Program-made: the position numbers and the translations under genes
Shown here: positions 62,201-64,000 of the stretch, piece by piece
Position numbering within the stretch: position 1 is the stretch's first letter
Layout: each line of letters begins with the position of its first letter
Notes under the pieces: generated by a model
Told to the model about the DNA's origin: nothing
Seen by the model: the letters and a program-made list of their open reading frames with translations, nothing else
Database searches by the model: none
Assembly (NCBI GenBank): GCA_037179385.1
Contig: CM074187.1
Span: 4,278,001-4,342,000, forward strand
Direction of reading: 5' to 3'
DNA: 64,000 bases
DNA from: Holothuria scabra
Taxonomy: Eukaryota; Echinodermata; Holothuroidea; Aspidochirotida; Holothuriidae

Positions 62201-63957
62201 GAAAAAGCAGTTTTTGCAAGAGGAAGCACTGAAGGATTGTTTGGTATGTCGTTATGTTTACTGTTTTATTCATTTCAAATGTTTGCTGGTTTCCTTTCCT
62301 GCTTAACAGTATTGGACAGATACCTCTTATACACATTTTTCTTGATTTAGATGTGTTTCATATGAGAAGGAAAAATAATGCTTCAGTTCCATACTTTTGA
62401 GTTTTACGGCACAGTTTCCAACCAATTCGTGCAAGTCGAGCCGGTCACGGCCACTGTCTTTTGAACTGATCAACTTTGATCGCCTGTTTGCTTTATGTGG
62501 TTCATTAGCCTCATTAAAGGGCCATGCACGCGGTGTTTCGACATCCCCCCTCATGCAGCTGCTGTCCTAATAACGACCTTGTCACGACCTTGTCACTTTA
62601 ATTCTTCTTCATCGTTAGTGGTCTTTATTGTAACTGACCATGACCATGTTACCATATCAGTACAGTTTTGATATGTCGATTTAGAATAAGTAAATAGCAG
62701 GTCGAAAAATTCCTTTATTTAGTCCAAGAGGCTGCAAAATATAAAAACATATGTCACCTAATTATCAATAAAAATGCATAAATCTTGTTCATGTTTCAGT
62801 TTTTCCCTCGAGGGAAAACGAAAGATGTATTGCCGCAGAAAGTAACATAATGGTTGACCTACGACTTCCATTTCTTTTCTCTTCAATGTTTTAGGAGTTT
62901 TCAACGACGATTCTTCAAATGACCTTCGGTTTCCAGACGGAGGCCAATTGGACTTCACAGATCAGGAAGAATTGACCGATGAGTTTGTTTTTACATTCGG
63001 TGAACTTTGTAAGATTCTTTTATTTTGTTCCTACTTTTTAATAAATGAAACAAGAATATTACGTTTGGCGGAAAACTGTGGGATCATTCCCAAGAATGGC
63101 TGAAAAAACCAAAAAGACGTCCGTGAGCAGGTGATAAAGCTGCCGGCAAAATGGCATAAAATTTTAACTTCATCACTAACTCTTTTTAAATTTATCTTAA
63201 AATACAATTCCTTGAATAGCCTTAAATTTTACTTCACCAAACTCTCCAAAAGTAGCATGATTATATCAAATATTTCGAGTTCTCGTACGTAATGCATCTT
63301 CAAATCATATTTGTATGCCACGACCAATGGTTTTGATATGAAATCATCCTTAAGTTCTTTCCGTAAAACAATTCTGACTTAGTAAATGCAATTATAAGTA
63401 CCATGACGGCAACTTAGTTGTATTCATAAGTGGATTTAATTTGTCAACATCAACTTCCAAGGTTGGCAGAAGGTTTCTTAAATTGAGAAGGCTGGTACCT
63501 CAGCTCTGAAACTTTGCGATTTTCCAATAAATACGCTCTCATTCTTGAACACCATTTACAATAATATAGACAAGTAAAAGTCTAAACTAAACTTTATCTT
63601 GCTCCATCCCGAGACTCCTTCGTGACTCAGAGGGTCATGCTTAAGTTCTAGTGTTGTGGGTTCTGGTAATATCCAAGTATTCTGGGTTGTTCCTTTTTTC
63701 ATTAGGGAGAACTACTCCTGTCAATACCGTTTTTGAACACGAGACACCAGCTTCTTGGTTTACAAGCAACGATGTTAATTTCCAACCGACGTTTTACAGC
63801 GAAATTGTTCCAGATTCATCGCTATTTAGAGAAGCTTCGGATCTGTGTGAAAGAATAACAGAATGTATGTACGACTTCCTGATTCTGGAAGATAGAAATG
63901 TCGCCGCTTCGAGTAGACGTATTAAAGAAGTCTTGGAAAGGGGAAACAGAACACAGA
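20349..63957 (+). CDS. Large mosaic extracellular protein gene (Calx-beta/mucin/LDLa/Sushi/EGF/NIDO/AMOP/VWD), 34 exons, partial at both ends
   Basis: Thirty-four exons can be chained on the plus strand with GT/AG borders and an unbroken frame: 6111 nt, about 2037 codons. Order by residue of the visible part: eight Calx-beta-like modules (1-932), Ser/Thr/Pro mucin segment (933-1113), LDLa (1114-1156), two Sushi/CCP (1157-1276), EGF and short cbEGF (1277-1342), NIDO (about 1343-1530), AMOP (about 1590-1750), VWD (about 1751-1953), post-VWD segment (1954-2037). NIDO-AMOP-VWD in this order is the hallmark of MUC4/SUSD2-type proteins. Such proteins are extracellular and adhesive or mucin-like; that role here is inference. 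The first visible exon has a 3' splice site and the last a 5' splice site, so the signal peptide, any membrane anchor and the stop lie elsewhere. No orthologue name is claimed. Exons could still be missing in the long introns, because any phase 1-1 exon could be skipped without breaking the frame. Confidence 0.85.
20775..21014 (+). CDS. Exon 2: Calx-beta-like module 1, long second-half exon
   Basis: Acceptor tccacag, donor tatg|gtaaga, 240 nt, phase 1-1. The joined codon with exon 1 is GAT (Asp). Contains alternating hydrophobic strands (ITVSTVTVGVVVPV, ATVTVTSTSSDKQVVDFFI) and ends FLVTSAIY, where canonical Calx-beta ends in an acidic Asp-Asp motif. This is a degenerate module with one Cys. 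Exon length matches the long partner in modules 4 and 7. Confidence 0.72.
21952..23276. mobile_element. hAT-like non-autonomous element family Y with perfect 8-bp target duplication
   Basis: Element 21960-23268 (1309 bp), from CAGTGGCATACGG to CTTACCCCACTG. Flanked by TTTCTGAA at 21952-21959 and at 23269-23276, identical over 8 bp. Lies in the intron between exons 2 and 3. Interior repeats the gcgccaactgatgatgacgc, ctccgcttagat type twice. No transposase. The perfect duplication suggests that it is younger than its relative at 10138. Confidence 0.87.
23958..24077 (+). CDS. Exon 3: Calx-beta-like module 2, first half
   Basis: Acceptor tttgcag, donor atcg|gtaagt, 120 nt, phase 1-1. Peptide includes TTIYPDSDMRIETFENDCFEFYIFIS. 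The pattern of a strand, then E-N-D, then a strand resembles the start of a Calx-beta domain (V-x-E-x-x). Exon 2 lies 2.9 kb upstream; that intron is largely filled by a hAT-like element. Confidence 0.72.
24873..24907. repeat. 35-bp palindrome
   Basis: gtaagctacctcggtat faces ataccgagctagcttac with one mismatch, essentially without a spacer. Function unknown. Confidence 0.85.
26130..26470 (+). repeat. Dispersed repeat family X, copy
   Basis: Aligned by eye with 42784-43235: aaacaataaactgaggttgt, gacaattttggaggggctta, ttatttctcttcagagaatc, attgtcacatgattctc. Confidence 0.75.
28612..28905 (+). repeat. Dispersed repeat family X, copy
   Basis: Aligned by eye with 42602-42880: caccccaaactacaatttca, ctcaattggcacagctcttt, cacattcaaacaatgca, tgtgggaggggc. 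Confidence 0.78.
29556..29860 (+). repeat. Dispersed family Z, copy 1
   Basis: Matches 57355-57655: gttgtactactgaaattaca, gttactgcaccttctaccaa, ggtgtgatagcacttttact, gggtgatgtaattaattaag, gttatgtgagttgttcaac. Non-coding. Confidence 0.78.
30014..30229 (+). CDS. Exon 4: Calx-beta-like module 2, second half
   Basis: Acceptor ttttcag, donor acaa|gtatga, 216 nt, phase 1-1. Begins with the acidic stretch DYDVDDVTNT; contains two Cys (GTCSI and VTCVQD) and a low-complexity Ser/Ala/Gly stretch. It lacks the canonical terminal Asp-Asp motif. The preceding intron is 5.9 kb, the longest in the gene. The donor was chosen for phase; an alternative GT (gtagtc) 18 nt upstream would be phase 0 and break the chain. 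Confidence 0.65.
30746..30862 (+). CDS. Exon 5: Calx-beta module 3, first half
   Basis: Acceptor ttccacag, donor atag|gttagc, 117 nt, phase 1-1. Peptide FFFQGLKVVEESVGTVEI is a textbook Calx-beta start (strand, V-x-E-x-x-G-x-V). This and exon 6 give the clearest family assignment in the tandem array. Calx-beta domains are Ig-like, often calcium-binding folds found in Na/Ca exchangers, integrin beta4 and large adhesion proteins. Confidence 0.82.
31374..31676 (+). CDS. Exon 6: Calx-beta module 3, second half
   Basis: 303 nt, phase 1-1, donor attg|gtaaga. Carries the diagnostic second half: ATATVTVIDDTVDEGIMESF (acidic D-D-x-x-x-E-x-x-E-x-F motif) and the closing strand FVIVDDDI. The start is the least certain in the gene: the frame is closed by a TAG at 31355-31357, and the chosen aaag acceptor has a poor pyrimidine tract. 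It is the longest second-half exon. A gt..ag pair at 31404-31439 would remove 36 nt in frame but is too short to be a credible intron. Confidence 0.75.
31887..32097. mobile_element. Palindromic MITE, 211 bp
   Basis: Terminal inverted repeats CACACTAAAAAGGTGTTTAG and CACACTCTAAAACACGTG (reverse complement of the right end). The inner words cgttttaaaacacg and aaacgtgttt are also complementary. In the intron between exons 6 and 7. Confidence 0.75.
33465..34712. mobile_element. TA-flanked MITE or non-autonomous DNA transposon, 1248 bp
   Basis: Termini CACTGTTAAAAATTTCTCTG (left) and CACTGTTAAAAATTTCTGTA (right, reverse complement), each next to TA (33463-33464 and 34713-34714). Many ctgtaaatttacag words inside, no ORF, very AT-rich. 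This matches a Tc1/mariner-like TA duplication. Confidence 0.82.
34862..34966 (+). CDS. Exon 7: Calx-beta module 4, first half
   Basis: Acceptor ctttcag, donor gag|gtaaat, 105 nt, phase 1-1, Ala (GCC) at the joined codon. Peptide IPDRDVCLTEGDDCYDLSLN matches a Calx-beta opening (V-x-L-T-E-G-D), with two Cys close together. The 3.2-kb intron upstream holds two TA-type MITEs. Confidence 0.8.
35551..35790 (+). CDS. Exon 8: Calx-beta module 4, second half
   Basis: Acceptor gttttgcag, donor aacg|gtaaga, 240 nt, phase 1-1. Contains CFCIFDDLVPEDTEDFFIVH, the acidic D-D-x-x-P-E-x-x-E-x-F core, and the closing VRVRILDDDS. It has five Cys, more than most Calx-beta domains, so internal disulfides are possible. 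A palindromic MITE begins only about 40 bp beyond the donor. Confidence 0.82.
35829..36062. mobile_element. Palindromic MITE family V, copy 1
   Basis: Arms ctaaattcaaccaggatcgg, tgttctatttgctccaaca and the reverse complement of tgttggagtaaatagaagac, cgatcccaggttaaattta. Repeated at 50350-50593. Begins about 40 bp after the exon 8 donor. Confidence 0.8.
36063..37718. other. Intron between exons 8 and 9 (rest)
   Basis: No exon supported. Overlapping open frames at 36886-37338 have no recognisable domain and no splice borders that fit the phase-1 chain. Confidence 0.45.
37719..37826 (+). CDS. Exon 9: Calx-beta module 5, first half
   Basis: Acceptor ctgatag, donor gttg|gtaagc, 108 nt, phase 1-1. 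Peptide ATGLTEDGSSFMITITASVA has the Calx-beta opening L-T-E-D. The intron that follows is only 95 bp, the shortest in the visible gene. Confidence 0.8.
37922..38146 (+). CDS. Exon 10: Calx-beta module 5, second half
   Basis: Acceptor tctccttag, donor tttg|gtaagc, 225 nt, phase 1-1. Contains GTAEFGVDYQF (the G-x-D-Y motif), ITFDIINDNEYEVMETVTL and the closing ISWTDDDF. Together with exon 9 this is a complete, near-canonical Calx-beta domain. Confidence 0.84.
38147..39167. other. Intron between exons 10 and 11
   Basis: No exon seen; a C-rich run followed by 15 A lies at about 38363-38396. Confidence 0.5.
39168..39263 (+). CDS. Exon 11: Calx-beta-like module 6, first half (divergent)
   Basis: Acceptor cattaag, donor ataa|gtgagt, 96 nt, phase 1-1. 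Peptide YPTTISGFENCPVEAKIFVK: the G-F-E-N-C pattern recalls exon 3 (TFENDCFEF), which suggests that modules 2 and 6 are relatives. The polypyrimidine tract is interrupted, so confidence is moderate. Confidence 0.66.
39832..40003. mobile_element. hAT-type MITE, 172 bp
   Basis: Starts CAGGGCTGTAGTTGAGTCCGG and ends ccggactcgacttcaaccctg, clear terminal inverted repeats. Flanks GAATTTAT (39824-39831) and GAATTAAT (40004-40011) match at 7 of 8. Interior repeats ggactc/gagtcc words. In the intron between exons 11 and 12. Confidence 0.82.
40877..41098 (+). CDS. Exon 12: Calx-beta-like module 6, second half (divergent)
   Basis: Acceptor cctttcag, donor ccta|gtaagt, 222 nt, phase 1-1. Peptide has two Cys (DISCSLD and VTLTCTP), an amphipathic strand FGSFQVQLTG and ends LVDITIQSYDATPP. 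The acidic Calx-beta motif is missing. Its opening (ITADISCSLDSATISVDGFV) resembles that of exon 2 (DIASCSSDGITVSTVTV), so modules 1 and 6 may be related. Confidence 0.7.
42304..42327 (+). CDS. Exon 13: 24-nt micro-exon (tentative)
   Basis: tactttcag acceptor, gcag|gtaaca donor, 24 nt, phase 1-1, encoding ITPSLDSA across the joins. The frame of exons 12 and 14 also joins without it, so it could be constitutive, a cassette, or chance. Together with exon 14 it totals 117 nt, inside the 96-129 nt range of the other first-half exons. Confidence 0.45.
42602..43235 (+). repeat. Dispersed repeat family X, longest copy
   Basis: About 630 bp, containing both the segment shared with 17.4, 26.1 and 28.6 kb (gggccaaacctatcacccca) and the segment shared, inverted, with the two 46-kb copies (accaatcatgaaactggaca, cattgtcatgtgac). 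No coding potential; class unknown. Confidence 0.78.
43474..43566 (+). CDS. Exon 14: module 7, first half (divergent, Cys-rich)
   Basis: Acceptor cttaacag, donor caag|gtaagt, 93 nt, phase 1-1. Peptide QPAQDFFPCFAGSACDVSLC has three Cys in 12 residues. No acidic Calx-beta signature. It sits where the alternating short/long exon pattern predicts a short exon. Confidence 0.68.
44431..44670 (+). CDS. Exon 15: module 7, second half (divergent)
   Basis: Acceptor ttttttacag, donor caga|gtatgt, 240 nt, phase 1-1. Reads through 79 whole codons; ends EEYQICLDDTLGTISVINIP. The C-L-D-D-T and closing hydrophobic strand fit the end of a Calx-beta fold. The middle (ETVDYPPPTSVTFDTAVTG) is Pro/Thr-rich and I do not recognise it. 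Confidence 0.74.
46375..46625 (-). repeat. Dispersed repeat family X, reverse copy (half unit)
   Basis: Matches 46675-46932 directly and 42980-43235 inverted: tagtagactgtcctgctcc, ggagtcatgtgacaac, cttcaaaataagttt. Confidence 0.8.
46675..46932 (-). repeat. Dispersed repeat family X, reverse copy (half unit)
   Basis: Second direct copy, 50 bp after the first. Words gtacactgtccagtttcatg, agtcacgtgacaatg, ggaaataactgcttggttta. The pair looks like a local tandem of the half unit. Confidence 0.8.
47429..47557 (+). CDS. Exon 16: module 8, first half
   Basis: Acceptor caccccag, donor ccag|gtgagt, 129 nt, phase 1-1. Peptide HFACEGEDFYIPELFAFQDA. C-E-G-E-D stands where other modules have L-T-E-G-D. 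The 2.8-kb intron upstream holds two reverse-orientation copies of a dispersed repeat. Confidence 0.72.
47667..47849 (-). repeat. 183-bp dispersed element, copy 2 (inverted relative of 16057-16240)
   Basis: Starts 110 bp after the exon 16 donor. Reverse complement of the copy at 16 kb over its full length, with the CRE-like and E-box words kept. Confidence 0.82.
48400..48612 (+). CDS. Exon 17: Calx-beta module 8, second half
   Basis: Acceptor ttttgcttag, donor aaag|gtactt, 213 nt, phase 1-1. Contains YVYVSILQDSLVELPEYFIV (D-x-x-x-E-x-x-E-x-F) and closes TTICIIDDDK, a clear Calx-beta end. This is the last module of the array before the mucin exon, 223 bp downstream. Confidence 0.8.
48836..49378 (+). 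CDS. Exon 18: Ser/Thr/Pro-rich mucin-like segment
   Basis: Acceptor gctcattcag, donor gttg|gtaagc, 543 nt, phase 1-1. About 180 residues, dominated by Thr, Ser, Pro, Ala and Gln. Five tandem 12-residue units (type APASTSEQASTT) sit near the start, followed by PTTDQQ-type stretches. Such composition is typical of densely O-glycosylated, extended mucin linkers. It separates the Calx-beta array from the LDLa-Sushi-EGF-NIDO half. In-frame sequence extends upstream of the acceptor, but the splice site and phase support this start. Confidence 0.82.
48883..49080 (+). repeat. Coding 36-bp tandem repeat (5 units plus a partial)
   Basis: Units begin at 48883, 48919, 48955, 48991 and 49027; a partial unit begins at 49063. 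Each starts gca-cc and encodes 12 residues (A-P-A-S-T-S-E-Q-A-S-T-T type). Units 3-5 are the most alike; units 1 and 2 have drifted. The length is a multiple of three, so unit gain or loss keeps the frame. This is a likely length-polymorphic coding minisatellite. Confidence 0.88.
49606..49734 (+). CDS. Exon 19: LDL-receptor class A domain
   Basis: Acceptor catccccag, donor gcag|gttagt, 129 nt, phase 1-1. One complete LDLa module: six Cys in the pattern C-x6-C-x4-C-x5-C-x5-C-x6-C, with FQCSDGFCI and the acidic calcium cage HCEGDESNC. A single phase 1-1 exon per LDLa is the usual arrangement. Confidence 0.92.
49735..50744. other. Intron between exons 19 and 20
   Basis: No exon; AT-rich; contains MITE family V copy 2 (50350-50593). 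Confidence 0.5.
50350..50593. mobile_element. Palindromic MITE family V, copy 2
   Basis: Arms gatcggtgttctatttactc and the reverse complement of catagaccaccgatcctggt; same family as 35829-36062. Right end cattttgagtgtg. Confidence 0.78.
50745..50927 (+). CDS. Exon 20: Sushi/CCP domain 1
   Basis: Acceptor attttcag, donor aaag|gtaaag, 183 nt, phase 1-1. Four Cys with Sushi spacing: SCPAVAPPLNG, FACFPGFTLVG, LTCQTTG and PECK. The Trp normally found before the last Cys is absent (GFGEVPEC). Confidence 0.92.
50928..51726. other. Intron between exons 20 and 21
   Basis: No exon supported; a CCP-like open stretch near 51524-51600 was considered and rejected on phase. Confidence 0.5.
51727..51903 (+). 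CDS. Exon 21: Sushi/CCP domain 2
   Basis: Acceptor ttctacag, donor acag|gtaagc, 177 nt, phase 1-1. Four Cys in ADCSFPPDI, LYKCSKGFYG, ITCLDGTWDD and PFCT, with the conserved Trp in GTW. A complete second CCP. Confidence 0.92.
52129..52242 (+). CDS. Exon 22: EGF-like domain
   Basis: Acceptor ttttttag, donor gcag|gtacta, 114 nt, phase 1-1. Six Cys: GCSSETC, AHCEE, WCQCNDGY and LCA. The C-x-C-x-D-G-Y core is typical of EGF. It holds an N-glycosylation sequon (N-G-T) just before the last Cys. Confidence 0.9.
52243..53094. other. Intron between exons 22 and 23
   Basis: Nothing recognised. Plain AT-rich intron sequence. Confidence 0.5.
53095..53178 (+). CDS. Exon 23: short calcium-binding-type EGF start
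   Basis: Acceptor ttacaag, donor ggaa|gtaagt, 84 nt, phase 1-1. DINEC is the calcium-binding EGF opening. Four Cys are visible (NEC, HNC, GEC, FTC); the last two of a full EGF are missing, because exon 24 continues without Cys in the right place. Either a truncated EGF or an exon that I missed in the 242-bp intron that follows. Confidence 0.83.
53421..53557 (+). CDS. Exon 24: NIDO domain, first part
   Basis: Acceptor ctatttag, donor tttt|gtacga, 137 nt, phase 1 in and phase 0 out. Peptide LLVAFPLNQQIDTDTTGQDL, then IPLPDPFYVSILDQKFCF. The final strand (F-Y-V-S-I) leads into the NIDO signature in exon 25. The donor was placed by phase and by fit to the NIDO strand order. Confidence 0.76.
53558..54069. 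other. Intron between exons 24 and 25
   Basis: Nothing recognised. Phase-0 intron inside NIDO. Confidence 0.5.
54070..54222 (+). CDS. Exon 25: NIDO domain, core
   Basis: Acceptor gaacag, donor tatcag|gtaagt, 153 nt, phase 0-0. Begins FTENGVISF, the NIDO N-G-x-I-S-F signature, then a Tyr-Pro segment (AEYAYPAEEN) and PLFAAFWGSRISSSVRYQ, which matches the P-x-x-A-x-F-W-x-D and V-x-Y-x consensus, with Gly in place of Asp. NIDO occurs in nidogen, alpha-tectorin, MUC4 and SUSD2. Confidence 0.88.
54726..54893 (+). CDS. Exon 26: NIDO domain, third part
   Basis: Acceptor ccccatag, donor gatctt|gtaagt, 168 nt, phase 0-0. Contains an acidic run (DNADDADD) and FVPTWAVGIMWENLKHL, matching the NIDO W-x-V-x-I-T-W-x-x-V strand. 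It continues directly into exon 27 (VQVILATDGVYTFAL), the F-Q-x-V-L-x-T-D-G step of the domain. Confidence 0.88.
54894..56443. other. Intron between exons 26 and 27
   Basis: 1.55 kb; nothing recognised. Phase-0 intron inside NIDO. Confidence 0.5.
56444..56879 (+). CDS. Exon 27: end of NIDO, linker and first part of AMOP
   Basis: Acceptor tttaatag, donor tttg|gtaaga, 436 nt, phase 0 in and phase 1 out. The longest non-mucin exon. Begins GSHVQVILATDGVYTFALQ (end of NIDO). GNSGLPGKWLFRLD is the G-x-x-G-x-W-x-F-R-x-D step seen after NIDO in MUC4-like proteins. ICCEYY and VVKQCPDRI start the AMOP domain; AMOP usually has C-P-C here, this protein has Q-C-P-D. Confidence 0.88.
56880..58148. other. 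Intron between exons 27 and 28
   Basis: No exon; C-run at about 57125-57142; family Z copy 2 at 57355-57655. Confidence 0.5.
57355..57655 (+). repeat. Dispersed family Z, copy 2
   Basis: Matches 29556-29860 (words gttgtactacccaaattaca, gttactgcaccttgtaccaa, gtgtgatgtaattag, gtaatgtgagttgtacaac). Contains a T/A-run insertion near 57425-57465. Confidence 0.78.
58149..58355 (+). CDS. Exon 28: AMOP domain, middle
   Basis: Acceptor tttttgcag, donor caag|gtaacg, 207 nt, phase 1-1. Contains LDMCLTQ, PGSYCSYDSNGFLM (the C-x-Y-x-x-x-G-x-L step of AMOP) and a Pro-rich segment QKFPPRYRQF. AMOP is an extracellular domain of adhesion-associated proteins, shared by MUC4 and SUSD2. Confidence 0.86.
58683..58805 (+). 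CDS. Exon 29: AMOP domain, end
   Basis: Acceptor ttttgcag, donor gcgg|gtgagt, 123 nt, phase 1-1. RYQCCIASESEDFCNLYTSV followed by RPSP is the closing AMOP motif (C-C-x(n)-C-x-L-Y-x-x-x-R-P). Leads straight into VWD in exon 30. Confidence 0.9.
59281..59480 (+). CDS. Exon 30: VWD domain, first part
   Basis: Acceptor aatattacag, donor cgg|gtatgt, 200 nt, phase 1 in and phase 0 out. YGAGHYKTFDGLSYSFNGLG followed by EYVLL is the VWD opening of the MUC4/SUSD2 type; most VWD domains have G-D-P-H where this has G-A-G-H, so the usual calcium-site Asp is replaced. EIQARSESR is the matching second strand. Confidence 0.91.
59959..60040 (+). CDS. Exon 31: VWD domain, second part
   Basis: Acceptor taccgcag, donor aaag|gtacaa, 82 nt, phase 0 in and phase 1 out. 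IEVLLTNNDPEVQVKINGNV, then IPLTELK, is the VWD strand pair before the central loop. This is the only phase-0 junction outside NIDO. Confidence 0.82.
60760..61460. mobile_element. hAT-like non-autonomous element family W, copy 2 (701 bp)
   Basis: Begins CAGTGGTGTAGGGAGAC and ends aaatgcgccacga. Flanks ATGCGTCG (60752-60759) and ATGCGTTG (61461-61468) match at 7 of 8. Contains ggagcgcgccgaa and a 20-T run. In the intron between exons 31 and 32; no transposase. Confidence 0.76.
62031..62243 (+). CDS. Exon 32: VWD domain, third part
   Basis: Acceptor ctccacag, donor tttg|gtatgt, 213 nt, phase 1-1. Peptide EILVSWGSDPWNTTTNVLDV (sequon N-T-T) and VLIPQFATSLTGEIFIQI, ending STEGLFG. The L-F-G with the following VFNDD is the G-L-x-G-x-x-N-x-D VWD motif. 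The 2.0-kb intron before it carries a hAT-like insertion. Confidence 0.87.
62895..63008 (+). CDS. Exon 33: VWD domain, end
   Basis: Acceptor gttttag, donor cttt|gtaaga, 114 nt, phase 1-1. GVFNDDSSNDLRFPDGGQL is the N-D-D-x-x-N-D-x-x-x-P-x-G motif typical of MUC4/SUSD2-type VWD. FVFTFGEL continues to the Trp supplied by the exon junction (TGG). Confidence 0.91.
63009..63705. other. Intron between exons 33 and 34
   Basis: Nothing recognised. Confidence 0.5.
63706..63957 (+). CDS. Exon 34 (last visible): post-VWD segment
   Basis: Acceptor ttcattag, donor caga|gtaagt, 252 nt, phase 1-1. Begins WRTTPVNTVFEHETPASWF; later FYSEIVPDSSLF and an A-x-x-x-C-x-x-x-x-x-C-x-x-D pattern (EASDLCERITECMYDF). 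This matches the segment after VWD in MUC4/SUSD2 relatives. A strong donor at 63958 shows that the gene continues beyond the window. Confidence 0.88.
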
Positions 63958-64000
63958 GTAAGTCGAGAAAGTTAGTATTTACTTCTTTACTCTGACGAAT

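Overview
The window is eukaryotic. It is AT-rich and repeat-laden, and its single recognisable protein-coding gene is broken into short exons with GT..AG introns. The protein architecture (extracellular Calx-beta, mucin, LDLa, Sushi, EGF, NIDO, AMOP and VWD modules) and the repeat content (Penelope-like element, many short TIR elements, C-tract/A-tract junctions) suggest a marine invertebrate deuterostome. An echinoderm is my best guess, but this is inference from style and not a species identification.

Layout. Positions 1 to about 20.3 kb hold no host exon that I can support. They hold repeats: an AGGTCA-rich block (3.2-3.9 kb), a 256-bp TIR element (4117-4372), a hAT-like element with an 8-bp target duplication (8423-9186), an older relative at 10138-11044, and a Penelope-like retroelement (11781-13818) bounded by two (TA)n tracts. 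That element is a head-to-head palindrome: a minus-strand reverse-transcriptase fragment plus GIY-YIG endonuclease, and a 645-bp inverted copy of its 3' end. Each arm carries a complete hammerhead ribozyme core.

From 20349 to 63957 on the plus strand runs one large gene, incomplete at both ends. I could chain 34 exons (6111 nt, about 2037 codons) with every junction in frame. In order the protein has eight two-exon Calx-beta-like modules (20.3-48.6 kb), a Ser/Thr/Pro mucin-like exon with a 36-bp tandem repeat (48.8-49.4 kb), an LDL-receptor class A module, two Sushi/CCP modules, an EGF module and a short calcium-binding-type EGF, then a NIDO-AMOP-VWD block like that of MUC4/SUSD2 proteins (53.4-63.0 kb) and a post-VWD segment. 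It is most likely a large secreted or membrane-anchored adhesive or mucin-like protein. The signal peptide, any membrane anchor and the stop codon lie outside what I can see.

The introns hold further mobile sequence: a hAT-like element with a perfect 8-bp duplication (21960-23268), a 172-bp hAT-type MITE (39832-40003), a 701-bp hAT-like element (60760-61460), TA-flanked palindromic MITEs, and several unnamed dispersed families present in two to eight copies. Twenty-nine of 33 intron positions are phase 1. The four phase-0 introns fall inside the NIDO block and inside VWD, as expected if modules were assembled by exon shuffling around an older core.
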